DNA from: Trichoplusia ni
Taxonomy: Eukaryota > Arthropoda > Insecta > Lepidoptera > Noctuidae
Reading direction: 5' to 3'
Length of the DNA: 64,000 bases
NCBI RefSeq assembly: GCF_003590095.1
Contig: NC_039491.1
Coordinates: 9,610,001-9,674,000, forward strand
Part shown: positions 48,879 to 61,237 of the stretch, piece after piece
How positions within the stretch are numbered: position 1 is the stretch's first letter
Layout of the letters: every line of letters starts with the position of its first letter
Position numbers and translations under genes: made by a program
Notes under the pieces: generated by a model
Told to the model about the DNA's origin: nothing
What the model saw: the letters and a program-made list of their open reading frames with translations, nothing else
The model's database searches: none

Positions 48879-50752
48879 ATGGATTCTATAACTTATACGG
48901 ACAACGTGTGTATGGACATCAAAATGTCTCAAGAGAACATGTTACTGGAAGTCATTAGGGAGTTGTGCGGCGAAAACAGCAAACTGTCGGATAAATTGAA
49001 GGGGAAAGTAAATAGGATTATAGCCGATTGTAACCTCACACACTATTCTAGTTTACACAGGCTCAGTAACCCGGATGAAAGCACGGCTACCTTGCTAGGT
49101 ATGTCAATGAAATAAGGTCATATTCATTTGTTTTCTACAAAGCCGAAAACGCTGAAAGATGCGTAACCTAAATCCGCCCATAAGACGACGCACTGACTCA
49201 TATATTGGTCGATAGTCAAATTCAACAACAGTTAAAACATTTGAGAACTCTGTAGATCACTCAACAATATTTAGATACTCATGTGCTTGTGGACTAAACC
49301 ACAATTAAATTTGCTTATCTAAAAAAACAACTGATAAATGAAGCAAAGCATCTGATGAAGTGTATTCATTCTTATGTTATGTTATGCTATATTGTCATAT
49401 TGTTGTGTAATGTTCCAGGGTTCATGCACCAAACTGCAGTAGAGCTCACCTTCGATGAACAAGCTGAATTCAACCAGGCTGTCCTACAAAAGATCCAAAC
49501 CAAACTACCCAAATTCATAGCTGAACTTGAACATCTAAGACAGTCAACAAACAGTAAGAAAACACAGAAAAGTAAAATGAAGGAGCTTCAAGACAGTATC
49601 GATGATAAACTGAGCACTCTTGAAGAACAGGAGAGCGAGAAAGTGGAACTGATGATGGAATGGCTCAACCACAGGCTCCGGGATGTCACGAAGTTCAGTG
49701 ATGATTCCAGTGAGCTGCTGACTCTTAAGACTAAGATTCTGGATTTAAAATCTAAGTGAGTTTAGCTTGTGATGAATTTAAAATCTTATCTTTATTTTAA
49801 TGCTTAAATACCTTGCAGTGGGCTGGGAAAGAGGGATGGAGGATGAGCTTGATTCAGCGCTGGTTACTATTAACCACAGACCAAGATAACTGGTAGGAGT
49901 GAAGGGAGGCCTTTGCCCAGCAGTGGGATACTAATGGCTAAACATTACAAAATTATAAACAGCTTTACATTGTTTGTGGCTAATTGCTTACATGATGGTG
50001 ATGATGAAATAGTGGTTAAATTAGGTCTTACTTATACTTAAGCAATAATGGCTATTGTGGAAGTGAGATGATGCTATAGAAATGTTTCACCTTTTTCTTC
50101 CTTAGTGGTAACAGTCTTACTTTAAAGCTTATATGACTGGCACTACACATTAATTACTCAAAAAAACAATATTTCTGACTGCAGAGAGACTTGTGAAATA
50201 ATAAATTGTTTGTAAAACAATACTAATGATATGCACTTAATTTTCCATGTGTAATCTTATCCTAGACAATCATTACTTAAAATAAAACCGCATTAATAAA
50301 TCATAATTAATGGTGTTTGTTACATAATAAAAGATCATTAAGATGAACCTTGATGACAATCCATTGTTTATAATATGGAGACTTAAATATTGTTTTGCTG
50401 TTAAAAAAAATAGATTTAATGAACATAGTTTGCTCATTACTGAGTTTTTGTCACCTATATTTGATATTTATTCATTTTGCATAGTGGTGGACTATTTTTG
50501 ATTAAATTTTATACTAAAGTAACACTGGGCATGATAATACTCCTTGAACTACTCTGTCAAAAATATTAACTCTTACTTATCACGATTTTTTCTTTCAGAA
50601 TCCTCCACCTTCAAATTCTTCAAAACATCTTCACGGAGACCAACCAATCTATAAAGGCGTATAGTGAAATACACAAAGATATGAAAGATTCCATCAAGGA
50701 AACAGAACAAAGAATTAAAAATTTCCGAGATATCATTAATGGTGACAAATAA
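48879..50752 (+). CDS. Coiled-coil protein of unknown function (236 aa)
   Basis: Three exons, 48879-49098, 49419-49755 and 50599-50752, join in phases 1 and 2 and end in TAA, giving 236 residues. Junctions are CTAG|GTATGT, TTCCAG|GG, TCTAA|GTGAG and TTTCAG|AA. The ATG of MDSITYTDN is chosen because it starts the only open frame that splices correctly. The N-terminal 75 residues look helical (ENMLLEVIRELCGENSKLSD). From about residue 80 to the end the protein is strongly helical and charged, with heptad-like segments (QTKLPKFIAELEHLRQS, KMKELQDSIDDKLSTLEEQ, KDSIKETEQRIKNFRDI). There is no signal peptide, membrane segment or cysteine pattern. Small coiled-coil proteins of this shape include augmin (HAUS/dgt) and kinetochore subunits, but I see no diagnostic motif, so the function is left open. 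Confidence 0.82.
49829..49945 (+). mobile_element. 3' remnant of a non-LTR retrotransposon (family G)
   Basis: The segment runs from GATGAGCTTGATTCAGCGC to GGCCTTTGCCCAGCAGTGGG followed by ATACTAATGGCTAAA. The phrase 'cctttgcccagcagtggga' is the well-known 3' end of moth LINE elements whose ORF tail ends just before it. It lies in intron 2 of the coiled-coil gene. Confidence 0.7.
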
Positions 50753-50997
50753 GAACTTTGAACCTCTATGTTTAGAAGAGCTCAGTTTACGTTGTGTCGC
50801 AAAGTACAAAGTTTAAGGCCACAAAGTCATCTTTCAAAGTCTTAGGCTGCATTTCTATCATGCACAAATGCTAAAGATTGATTGCTAAAGACAAAAGATT
50901 CTGTAATTAATTTTTAGTGGAAATGCAACCTGTTAAGGCACGGTTTGGCAGCCGACTGCACGCTACAGCAACGGTTGAAGTGTGTAGCACTACTGGT

Positions 50998-51185
50998 TTA
51001 CATCCGAATAACCGAGAGTTTGAAGTTACCACGCCAAAGCCGCTGTGCGCGTCTTATCGCGGGTTCAAGCCCCGCGTAAAACAGGCGTTTGTGTGATCCA
51101 CGCTTTCTTGCCCTGAGTCAGGGCGTCTCTGATCATGTGATTTGAATGTTTAAAACTCGCGTGACTAAAGGAGCGGAGAGACATT
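50998..51185 (+). repeat. tRNA-derived SINE (family C)
   Basis: It has the A-box-like head (ATAACCGAGAGTTTGAAG), 'accacgccaaagccgctgtgcgc', a B box GGGTTCAAGCCCCGC, then the 'aaacaggcgtttgtgtgatccacg' body and a 'gtgactaaagg' tail. It is probably within the 3' UTR of the upstream gene. Confidence 0.8.
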
Positions 51186-51465
51186 ATTTAAAGAAATCTT
51201 TATTTCTGTGTGTACTGTAATCGGCTAGAAACTCGTGTCTTGAGGCGCTTCTAACTATTGTGTAGGCCTATGTTAAAAGAACTTTGTACCGAAAAGCCAA
51301 ACGTGTAACAATATGGACTTTGGAATCATGATAGATTGGTTGGATAAAAGTCTTTTTATCTACTTATTTAATTAGCCAATGACTTCATAATTTCAAAGTA
51401 TATTTTTTTATTGCGTCGTCGATAGGACAGGGAGTATATTTTGTTTTTATTATTTTATTTTATTT

Positions 51466-51471
51466 AATAAA
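51466..51471 (+). terminator. Possible polyadenylation signal of the coiled-coil gene
   Basis: AATAAA follows a T-rich run about 0.7 kb after the stop codon. It would place the SINE at 50998-51185 inside the 3' UTR. I did not test for nearer non-canonical signals. Confidence 0.35.
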
Positions 51472-52618
51472 AATATGTTTGTTTATCTCTAAAAATGTTT
51501 TATAAAATTTCCTGATTATTTTATGACGTTGTCTTTAGTTAGGTTTTGAAATAATGTTTGTTAGCCGTCTAGTGGTAATCCTCTCAATGTTCACGATATT
51601 TTATAGGCGCTAGTAAGGAGTGTAAGAGTGTAGTAAATATGACAAAAAACCCCAGTACTCATCAACACACCGGTACTCACACAGCTCTCTCAGTACTTAG
51701 CTACAAACTAAATTTGCTTTTATGTTAAATAGTCGATATTGGTGAAAGTCGGGAATACTCGGGAATAGGACTGGCCGGGTAAATATTTTTTTAAAGGAAT
51801 TCTACCTCGGTCTTGTCTCATGTATTTTTAATTGAAATTAGCTTTTAGATCTAATTATTTCTTATGACTCGAGAGTCAATACATTCTTAAATCTTATTTA
51901 CTATTTAGGCTTGTTTGCCTATTTTACCCCGGTCGTTAAAAGATTCTTGAAAGATACGATAGATTTCATAGTACATCGATACATCCGAAATCAGCTTTTC
52001 ATGAGAGTTTGCTGGAAGATTGTTTTCTATGATACGTAAGATGATCTTATGATCTGTTATGAAATAAAGTTATTTTACATCGGTAGCGTTGAACTTCTTG
52101 CAAAATTCAATGGTTTTCATAGGTTCAATACGTGTATAAAAAAATACCTATCTACTATACGGGATCCTTGTCAAATATTTTATTTTCTATTTTTGATCCT
52201 AGCCTACAAGAACAGCTACATTTTCACAGTTTTCTTAATTAGATTTTAATATGGTTTAATAAAAATGTTTAAACTTGGAAAGCTAGATACCTAAAAACAC
52301 CTGTATATTTTAGATACAGACCAAGTAAATAGTCGATTCAGTCATTTATGTATCCAAACAGTGGAAATTGGGTATTTTATTATAAAATTTTATTACCAAA
52401 TTGAAACGGTAAAAATATCAAAAATATTCAAACATTCTTATTATTTTATATTTGCACCCTTTTTTGTAATTTTTTAATTAGTTCTGTATAAGAAAACAAT
52501 ATATGAAACTGCTGAAGCGATTAACTGTAATTGCTAGTTAACGCAGTTATCAAGACAGAAAATGACATTGAGTATTAGAACAAGACTGTTCCTTGATTAG
52601 AACCGTCTTTGAAATGAT

Positions 52619-52623
52619 TCAGT
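52619..52623 (+). promoter_or_regulatory. Candidate initiator (TCAGT) of DGAT2
   Basis: An arthropod-type Inr, TTCAGTCG, lies 64 bases before the DGAT2 ATG at the border of a CpG-rich segment. The assignment rests on a five-base motif and position only. Confidence 0.3.
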
Positions 52624-52686
52624 CGCGGGTTAATTGTCAATGAGTGAGCACGCGTCACCGCGCGACAAAGTGCAGTGATATTTAAA

Positions 52687-55600
52687 ATGGAACACGTCCT
52701 TTGTGTTGTGAAAACACTGTCAAAAGGCTTTAGGTAAGTTTTTTTTTATTTTGTTTCTTTTTCTGCTCTGATATTTTGTATGCTCTGTAATTATAAACAA
52801 AGCTTTGCCTCAGATGAACGTGAGCGTAGATTGTAGATAATGATTTGTCAACAAGTTTATAAACAACTATGTCAACTTGACTTAGTAATTAGAAATGGTT
52901 TAATTATATTTACACCAGGGTTATCTGTTCAGTCATCCTGAAAATGTTTAAGAGCAGGAAAAACACGTGTTGTTACTAATTCAGAATAAAGAGACGTTTT
53001 ATGTTGAACTTTTAAGATTAATATCAAAACAAATCAAATCATTTATTATTTGCACAACAATAAAGTATTCCAAAGCATGTAAATTTTTGGTACATAATTT
53101 AAGAACCCAAAATTTTATTTTTAAGTTCTTCCTTCATTGCGATACATTTAAAACATTACAATGGGAATAATGCGGGTATTTTTAAAACTGCCCTCTTTTC
53201 CAACCAACAGATTATTTTTAACCGAAAAATACCAAGTGTGGGTACAGAGTTCAGAACTAAAAACTGCTATAATTCCTAGCAAAAAAACAACCCACGGCTG
53301 TTGCGTCCAGACAGTGTAGGTTCGAATCTTGTTTGTTTTAAATTTGTTGTATAGAATTAATATTGAATTTAAAATAAATCTTAAAGCATGACTGACGTAA
53401 ATCACGGAAAAAAATTAAGTAGTAAGTAGTAGTGTAAATGGTTTATAAATATAGGTAGTTGATTTTACTATAGACTCAGAAGAAAAGAAAGATTATTTAG
53501 AACTAATCGATCCATTACGATAGGTACTGTAACTTTCTACTACATGAAAGTCTGTAATCATAAGGAACTTTTAGTAACTGTAATTATAACTAATGTCCAA
53601 TATAAAATCGAAACACTTGAAAAGTAAGTCAAGTGATATGATAAATTAGGCGCTCTATCGGTCAGTAGTCGGAAACTTAAGCAGGTAATCTTTATTAGGT
53701 AAATAAACCTAATCGTTATACACCATACAGTGCCTTATTTGAAGATTATGAATGCATTTTTTTTAATAATTACAATGAATGATTCGTGACTCGTAGGTAA
53801 TACCCGTAATACCAACCTAAATTATATATTTGGTTAAAAAAAAACGATGACTCGATGATGACGATGATTTGTGACTGATTTAAATTTTAGTTATAGTGGC
53901 AGCAGCAATACATTTCAACATCACAAATTCATTGCAAACTTTTACGGTTTAGGATTACGACCCTAAAAGTGTGACGCGAGAATCGAACCTTAAACCTATA
54001 AGCAGCAACACTAAAACGCCAGATCAGCTACTGCACTTGCCTACTTTATTGATATTATTATTTTTACTGCACTTTCTATGTTCTTTGTCTGAAATTGCGA
54101 TTAGCGTAGTCAAAGATAACATAGTTAAGATGAATGTCATGAAACAATGACCATCAACAAAGAAAACATATCGTATGTTTACAGAACAATATGTTTGTGA
54201 TGGATTTCCGCACGAACGAAGGTCAAAAGTACATTGAAGAGCAACAAACCATTTTATTACGATAACAATACAATGACAACATATGACTCAAATAAAGAGA
54301 CATGCTAAAAATAAGTTGCATGAAAAAAGAGTTACAATTTATGGGTAGTACCTACAATCATTAGGCATGAAGAATTTTGTCTAATGTTAATATTTGTGTT
54401 CCGAAGTCCGTTTTACGTTCTATTTAACCAATATTTATGTGTATATACACATTGGAAATTTATTTAAAAGCTATTGATAGACTAATTTAGTAATTTAATT
54501 ACTTATTAATCATCAAGTAACGAGTGAATCTTATTTTATAATACCTGCTTAAAGGTATTATCTACTAACTATGTATGGTTCTAGATTTAGAAAGCTTTGA
54601 CGTAAAAAGCGCAGATTATTTTAATACCGGATGTTGAAAATAGAAGTGCTTGGTGAAAAGGAATTTTTGTTGTATTCTGATAATTTCCCATTTAGCATAA
54701 GTTTCAATACTTAAAAAAAAACCTGCTTCTTGAGATTCTAATTGAAACCCCTCTAAATATCGATCCGTTATCTTGTACACCAAGACAGTGTTGCATTGCA
54801 AAGAAAGTTTTAGTACTTTATTATGATACTTAATATTATTAATCTCTTGGTCCACGCTTAGTAGGTATTTCAAATAAGCCAACGCGATTAGATAAGGGTT
54901 TGTCATGTGGCAATCGTCATGTTAACAGTAGAAAATTATTAGTCAATAAACCATTTAGATTAAAATGAACGATGATAATTATAAGACCCGTTACAGATAA
55001 TTCTGTTACAACCAGATTATGCCATTTTGACTCCTCAAAGGAGTACTTCCTAAAGCAAAACTGTTAATTTATATGTCTCTGGATCATTTTTGTATTGCTT
55101 TGTACTTTGTAGGTTTAGTTAGGGGTAAAGGTTTTAGATAAAAGAAAATGATGTCTATTTATTTTACAAGTAAGTAGTTTACCTTGAGATCAACCCCACA
55201 GCAAAAAAATTGCAGTTAATTACATATATTATGTTGGGGAGGAGCTCTCCCTTAACAACGTACCAGTATGCCCACATAATGTCATTGGTAGTTTCCGTCT
55301 AATGTCTACAATTTTGTATGCAATTCTATTGTATACAAGTCTTTCTTTTATATCTATGTACATTCTACACTGTCGCGCCTATTTATTTTTATAACAGTAT
55401 CTACTATCTGCTGAAGTGATTATATCAATTAACAAGACCTACTTTGTCTAATTTCAGTCAGATCTCAGACCTATTGGGTATACAATGGGCTCCAATGAAC
55501 ATTCCGATGTCGCGTCGGCTGCAGACATTAGCTGCCTTCTTTTGGATCTACCTGATCCTCTTTGGAGAAGCCCTCAGCATATACCTGTTCATCCAGCTGG

Positions 55601-58223
55601 TATACTCCCGATTCTGGTGGGCAGGCATCCTTTATGGAGTTTGGATGCTCAATGATATTGAGATATGTAACCGTGGCGGCAGAGCGTAAGTGGCTTTAGT
55701 CATATTTAAATTGAATACCGTTTTTTATTTGCTACCAAGGAATGTTACTTAACATTTTCTTTATATTATAATTGATAATTTGTAAAATCAATGTCCAACG
55801 TTCTCATATAGACAGCTGAACATCTTACACGATACAAACAGGTTTTAACGATAGTAAATTATTTTAGACTTCTTCAGCGACAGTATGTTTCTAACTACAC
55901 AAACTTCATTTCGATCTCTAAATTTTGCAGATCTGAATGGGTGCGCAACTGGACGTGGTGGTATTGCCTCCGCGATTACTTCCCCATTAAACTCGTGAAG
56001 ACCGTCGACCTCGACCCTTCCAAGAATTACCTGTTCGCTTGCTTCCCACACGGCGTCTTATCATTGGGGGCTTTCGGAAACTTCTGCACCAACGCCACGG
56101 GTTTCCAAAAACTCTTTCCCGGCATGACTTGCCATTTGATCACTTTAGGAGGACATTTCTTAGTACCTTTCTTTAGGGATTTGGCTTTAGCCCTTGGTGT
56201 TTGCTCCTCGTCTCAGGAAAGTCTCATGCATTTGCTTGATTCTCAGAAGTATCAGGGCAATTGTGCGAGTATGATCATTGGAGGGGCGGCTGAAGCATTG
56301 GATGCTCATCCCAAGGAATACAAAGTGATACTGAGTAGAAGGAAAGGATTCATCCGTGTAGCTATGAAGACCGGGTAAGCTTTTAACATTAACAAAGCTA
56401 TAAATACGATAAAAATACGATAACGAACTTAGGTGTTTCGTTATTTAAATTTATTAAAAAAAAATCCTTTACGTACCTTATCACAGATCGCTATCGCTAT
56501 AATCAAATTTTCAAGTTGTCCTCGTTAAAGACAAGTTCTTCAGAGTAATAGGAAAAACACTACAACAATCTTGATAATTCCTCTATTTATATATATTATT
56601 TACTATCTATTACTTAAAGATGTTCTTTCCTCTTATTTTCCAGGGCTTCATTAGTGCCAGTATTTTCTTTCGGCGAGACGGACTTATTCCATCCTCCGAG
56701 CAACCCTGAGAACAGTCTGCTGCGGCGCGTGCAGGAGAAGGTCCGTCAGCTCACCGGTGTCTCTCCCATGTTTCCTTTGGGGCGAGGAGTGTTCCAGTAT
56801 TCATACGGCGTGCTGCCTATAAGATCGCCTGTTACTACCGTTGGTGAGTGTTCAATCGATTAAGTATGTATAGAGTATGTGTATGTTTGTATAAGTTTAG
56901 AGATTATGTTACAGGTGCAACAAATATGAGAACCGTTGAAGAAAGCGCCTCTGACGCAAAAAATATTGCTAATGTGCTCGTAAGCTTTAAGCTTGGCTAA
57001 GATGTTCCATAACTTCTGAAAAAGCTGGATGCTTATAATTTCAACTTAAGTTTTGTGACCAAAAGTTTTATCGCTCTAAACTTTTTAGTTTTACTAACCG
57101 GTCAAACGCCTCATAGTTCTTTAGGTTTCTATCCCATATTATCCTTAACTAAGCCCTCGAAGTACTTCTCTTTATGGTCTCATTTTTTCCTCTTGGACTA
57201 ACTTTTACGACGCCGTTTGTATGTTAAAAAATAGCATTAATAATGAATACTAGACTGCCGAGGTCATGCGTGTAATGACCTGTTTTATACTCTTAAATTG
57301 TTAATAACGACTTGATGCAATCTAACGCTTGTTATAGTCAATTTAGAGACGTCAGTGTGCTCAAAAATATGCTGTTTGGTGGTTGAAGCTGTATGTTTTG
57401 AGAAATAGGTTAAAACGCCACATCCAGATGCTGCACCTACCATCCAGTCGTATAACATTCTGAAAATTTAACCATTTTTCCTAACACTTTAATGTTTATA
57501 CTCCTAAAACACTTCTACAACGTTACTTCTTTTCTTTTAATGGAATTCTGGTACTAAAATGAGTTTTTTGGCAATAAGCGCCCAGATACAACATTCGTGG
57601 ATTATACCAATACTTCTTCTACGCGGTAATCGAACTGCGAACGTAGTGCCTTTGGCGCTGTGACTGATGCAACGATTATCAGAATATATCTTAACATTAT
57701 TTGTATTCTCATGAATTTGACCTTAAAACTTTTTGTGTCTATAGACATACATAAATAGGCAAATGACGGACAAAAAGTGTTCAATGGAGACGTTTTACTA
57801 TCTAGGAAAAACAACAGTTTCTTGGTAGCTAATTAGTAAAGGCATAGTATAAAGGGTCAAGGAAATATTAAATAACACAAATAGGTAATTATTCATCAAG
57901 AGTCTTCTGTAATCGTTATGTATGCGATATCTATACTAATATAATAAAGCGGAAGAGTTTGTTTGTTTTCACGTGCTAATCTCAGGAGCCATCTCTCTCT
58001 TTCGGACGAGGACCACCTCTAAAATGTAAATAAAGTTTATTAACAAAAATATCTCGTAATTTCAGTTGGTGCCCCGTTGGAAGTGAAGAAGAATCTAGAA
58101 CCGACCAGTGAAGAAATAGACGCAGTTCATGCAGAGTTCTCCGAACGGTTGGCAACACTCTTCGAGACGGAGAAAGTGAAGTACCTGAAGTACCACGAGG
58201 AAGCCAAGCTAGTCGTCACATAG
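52687..58223 (+). CDS. DGAT2: Diacylglycerol O-acyltransferase 2-like enzyme (DGAT2/MOGAT family)
   Basis: Five exons, 52687-52733, 55458-55685, 55931-56374, 56644-56843 and 58066-58223, close in frame and give 358 residues, the usual DGAT2 length. The first exon encodes MEHVLCVVKTLSKGFS and joins at AG|T to QISDLLGIQWAP. Hydrophobic residues 40-85 (AAFFWIYLILFGEALSIYLF and WWAGILYGVWML) form the ER membrane hairpin. FPHG at 130-133 carries the catalytic histidine of the family's HPHG/YFPHG motif. GGAAE lies at 209-213, and the long motif RRKGFIRVAMKTG...LVPVFSFGE follows. The enzyme moves an acyl chain from acyl-CoA to diacylglycerol or monoacylglycerol at the ER and lipid droplets, making triacylglycerol. 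DGAT2 and MOGAT paralogues cannot be told apart with certainty here. Intron 1 is 2.7 kb, typical for a gene with a tiny first exon. Confidence 0.94.
52734..55457 (+). other. DGAT2 intron 1
   Basis: 2.7 kb of AT-rich intronic sequence. I see one possibly tRNA-like but very decayed stretch around 53940-54040 (GCGAGAATCGAACCTTAAACC) and no coding exon that fits the DGAT2 phase. Confidence 0.6.
57585..57665 (-). repeat. Fragment of family C SINE in DGAT2 intron 4
   Basis: The reverse-orientation phrases 'attcgtggattataccaat', 'tacgcggtaatcgaactgcg' and 'tttggcgctgtgac' match the body and B box of the family C SINEs, much decayed. Confidence 0.5.
57932..58015 (+). repeat. Moth interspersed repeat fragment in DGAT2 intron 4
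   Basis: CTATACTAATATAATAAAGC followed by GGAAGAGTTTGTTTGTTT and GCTAATCTCAGGAGCC is a phrase I recognise from very many lepidopteran introns. The copy ends about 50 bases before the last DGAT2 exon. Confidence 0.65.
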
Positions 58224-61200
58224 ATAAGGTTACTTTTATGTTATGTTATGTAGGTATTATTTGAGATTCTATTGATGCCGTTTTATGACAAGTACGGCTC
58301 TGAGCAAACGATGCATACTTTGTTCATTGAATAGAAATAACCGAGCTCTATTGGTTTTGTCCATCGTCGGATTTGATTCGTTGAGTTTGGACAGCAGGAA
58401 GAATAAGATTTAATTTAAAATGAAAACTGTCGGTGCTCTAAGGAGACATTTTTGAGTCCTGTTTCTATTTTTGGGTGAATTGTGCGCCGTTTGCTCAGTG
58501 CTAAGCCTAAGGGTCGAATTAACAAATCGAAATCAAGATACTTTATTTAAAGAGATTCAAATCCGATCATTTATAATGAACGGCTACACGTGCTTGTAGA
58601 AATTAGTATATAATTTAGAAAAGACAGAATTTATTAATGTACTGCGACCATATATTTTAGCAAGCGAATAATAATATTTTAATAATAAGAATATTTAAAT
58701 ACTATTTCTAAATGTGTTAAACTTATAGCATCATTTACAGATAACCTGAGTGTAGAAGTATTTACCACCATTTTGTACTTCGAATCACACGAATACACCC
58801 CACTGCTGGCCATAGGCCTATTTTCATGGAAGTTTGAAAACTAATCACCGTTATCGTCAGTTTGAATTATTATAGATGTTCCTATTTGGGTTAGACAGTT
58901 CATATTTGACACATTCTTGCCTCTGTGTTCTACCCAATTTATATGTATAAAGTTATAAAACATACCTATGTCCTTTAGCACAGTAGGGAAGCTCAATTAA
59001 TTTTTAGGTTTTATAAATGCTAAATTTTTCTAGTTAAGTAAAAACATGACAATCTATGTCTTATAACGGCCAACATATATTATTTGATGGTGCGCACTTT
59101 TAACTAAGTATAAACAAATTAATAATTGATATCAATTTATTGAAATTTGATAAAACCAATCACAAATAATAATGAACAAATGAGCAAAGATATTTTCATT
59201 AAAGCGTATATTCCAGAAATATGCCTATTTTGATAATTATAAGCGTGTATTTTACAAAAACGAACTTATTTAATGTTTTTTTATGTATCTAATTAATATT
59301 TGATCATATTCTAAAATATATTATTAAGTTTTTCTTCATAGAACAGACTGAATTGTTTTCAAATTAGTTATAAGTTTGTTACAAATATGCGGGTAGATTA
59401 ATAAAGATGTTTATAAAGTTTAACATAATCCTTTTAGTGCATTTTCCTCTCAAAAAAAATTCGTCTTTTCCTGTCATATAATTTTAGCCCAGAATATTCG
59501 TATTCATCAATCAGTATCGGATCTTCTTCATAAATATGAGACTCCATGTAACTTTTATACCTTTTGATAGTTTTAATCTAGTTATATAGACAGTTTTAAT
59601 TTTAAATGAATATACTTACCTCGCCAACATTTCGCCTCGTGTTAGAGTGAAATAAAAATAAAATCATTTTACTATTTTTATTCATTTTTATATATTTACA
59701 TTTTATATACAACGTTAACATTAACGACTGCGCATGTCTTCGCGCACGACTCATTTGAGCATATTTTTTTACTCGGCTACGAACGCACAAATGATTAGAA
59801 AAAAAATAAAACGAACAGATTAAAAATAGAAAACAAGGGATACCAACATTACAGTTTAAACTACGAAAGGGAGTTCTAAAATCAAATCTGTTAACGCTCT
59901 TGATTTGGCGCGCTATAGATCACTTTTTTTTTAAGAGAGATAATACACATATTTGATACGTTGCTTTTTTGCAAGTATTGCCATAATAATGGAACGGGGT
60001 GTTGCCACATTTGTGCGTCCGTAGCCAACATGCCTCCCTTACGTTATATGAATGAAGGTATCATTATAATTATACACAATAATATACAATACGAGCGGGA
60101 ATGATACAGAGTATATCGGGCATGTTACTACGTTACTTAAAAATATATCGATGGTAGTGCAGCACTTACTTGGATTAGTGTGGATACGTGATTGGGCAAC
60201 TACTCAAAATATGTAAAAATGTAGAGGACTGCTGTACTCTGGGTCATTTTGATGCCAAAAGTCCTAATAAGCAAGCATGTTTCAAAGTAATGTATAATTT
60301 TGTTGACAATCTAAAATTATCAAAACAAATAAATTAAAAATCGGAACTGCATAATCACCATCCAATTTTAAATCAAATACCTCATAAATTAATACTTACA
60401 ACATCGAACAGACTAATTTGTTACAACAATAAAATATTAAATTTAATTTCGAACATAAGAACAAATGAAGTACCGTAGTATCATGCGGGCGTCAGTCCAG
60501 CTCCCGCCCATTGGACAGTCACTCGAAAAAAATGAGCTCTAAAACAAAATCACTGACAAACAACTATAAAATTAATAATAACATGAAGTGAATATATCAA
60601 CAGGCAAAATTTACGAGACAGCTATGAATTCACACGCGATTTTATTACTGGAAAATTGTCAACAACATTAAAATATACATCCCTCAATATATTTTAACGA
60701 TTTCAAATAAACATGTTTTCTAATTATAAGTAAAATTGTTAGAGAGCTCAAAAAACTCAAACTCAAACTTAACAAAGGCTCAACGAAACCTAATAGGCTA
60801 TAGACATTAATTAACAAGAAGACATTATCGGTGCGGAAATCATTGTATCATTAACACGGATTGGATAATGGAAAACGGTTCATCTCACACTATGTTTCCA
60901 TACAGATATCTACTGAGAATACAGTCTTAACGAAACGATCGTAATTCAAAATGCCCTTGAACAAAATATTAATGTCACTATCAGTTACCGATCCTAGATC
61001 AGATTATTATAAAAACTTGTCTTGTTTCAATCCAGTGTTTCCGTTGTCCACTAGAAATCTCTATAAAAGTTTGATCCCAAGAAAGTAAACTAAGCTGATC
61101 CTTAGTCCATGTGTGAAGTAGGTTTGCATCGGTGGATCGTTTAGGACTAACTGATCATTTGTCGAAATCGGTGTAGATCGGAGCCGTAAGGCCGATACGT

Positions 61201-61237
61201 CACAATCTAAATAAAGAAGACGAGAGTCTTTAGCAGC
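58224..61237. other. Convergent 3' region between DGAT2 and the thioredoxin-repeat gene
   Basis: The two genes point at each other across 3.0 kb. A short reverse remnant of a LINE tail (CCCACTGCTGGCCATAGGCC) lies at about 58795-58835. AATAAA at 59400-59405 could end DGAT2, and TTTATT at about 60641 could end the minus-strand gene. The rest is AT-rich with no coding signal that I can support. Confidence 0.5.
59400..59405 (+). terminator. Possible polyadenylation signal of DGAT2
   Basis: AATAAA lies 1.18 kb after the DGAT2 stop. Nearer candidates are non-canonical, so the 3' UTR end is uncertain. Confidence 0.25.

Larger units (their letters stand above)
50753..52686. other. Intergenic region between the coiled-coil gene and DGAT2
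   Basis: This holds the likely 3' UTR of the coiled-coil gene, a family C SINE (50998-51185), an AATAAA (51466-51471), and then AT-rich sequence with no recognised gene. The last 90 bases before the DGAT2 ATG are richer in CpG (CGCGTCACCGCGCG), as expected at a promoter. Confidence 0.6.
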
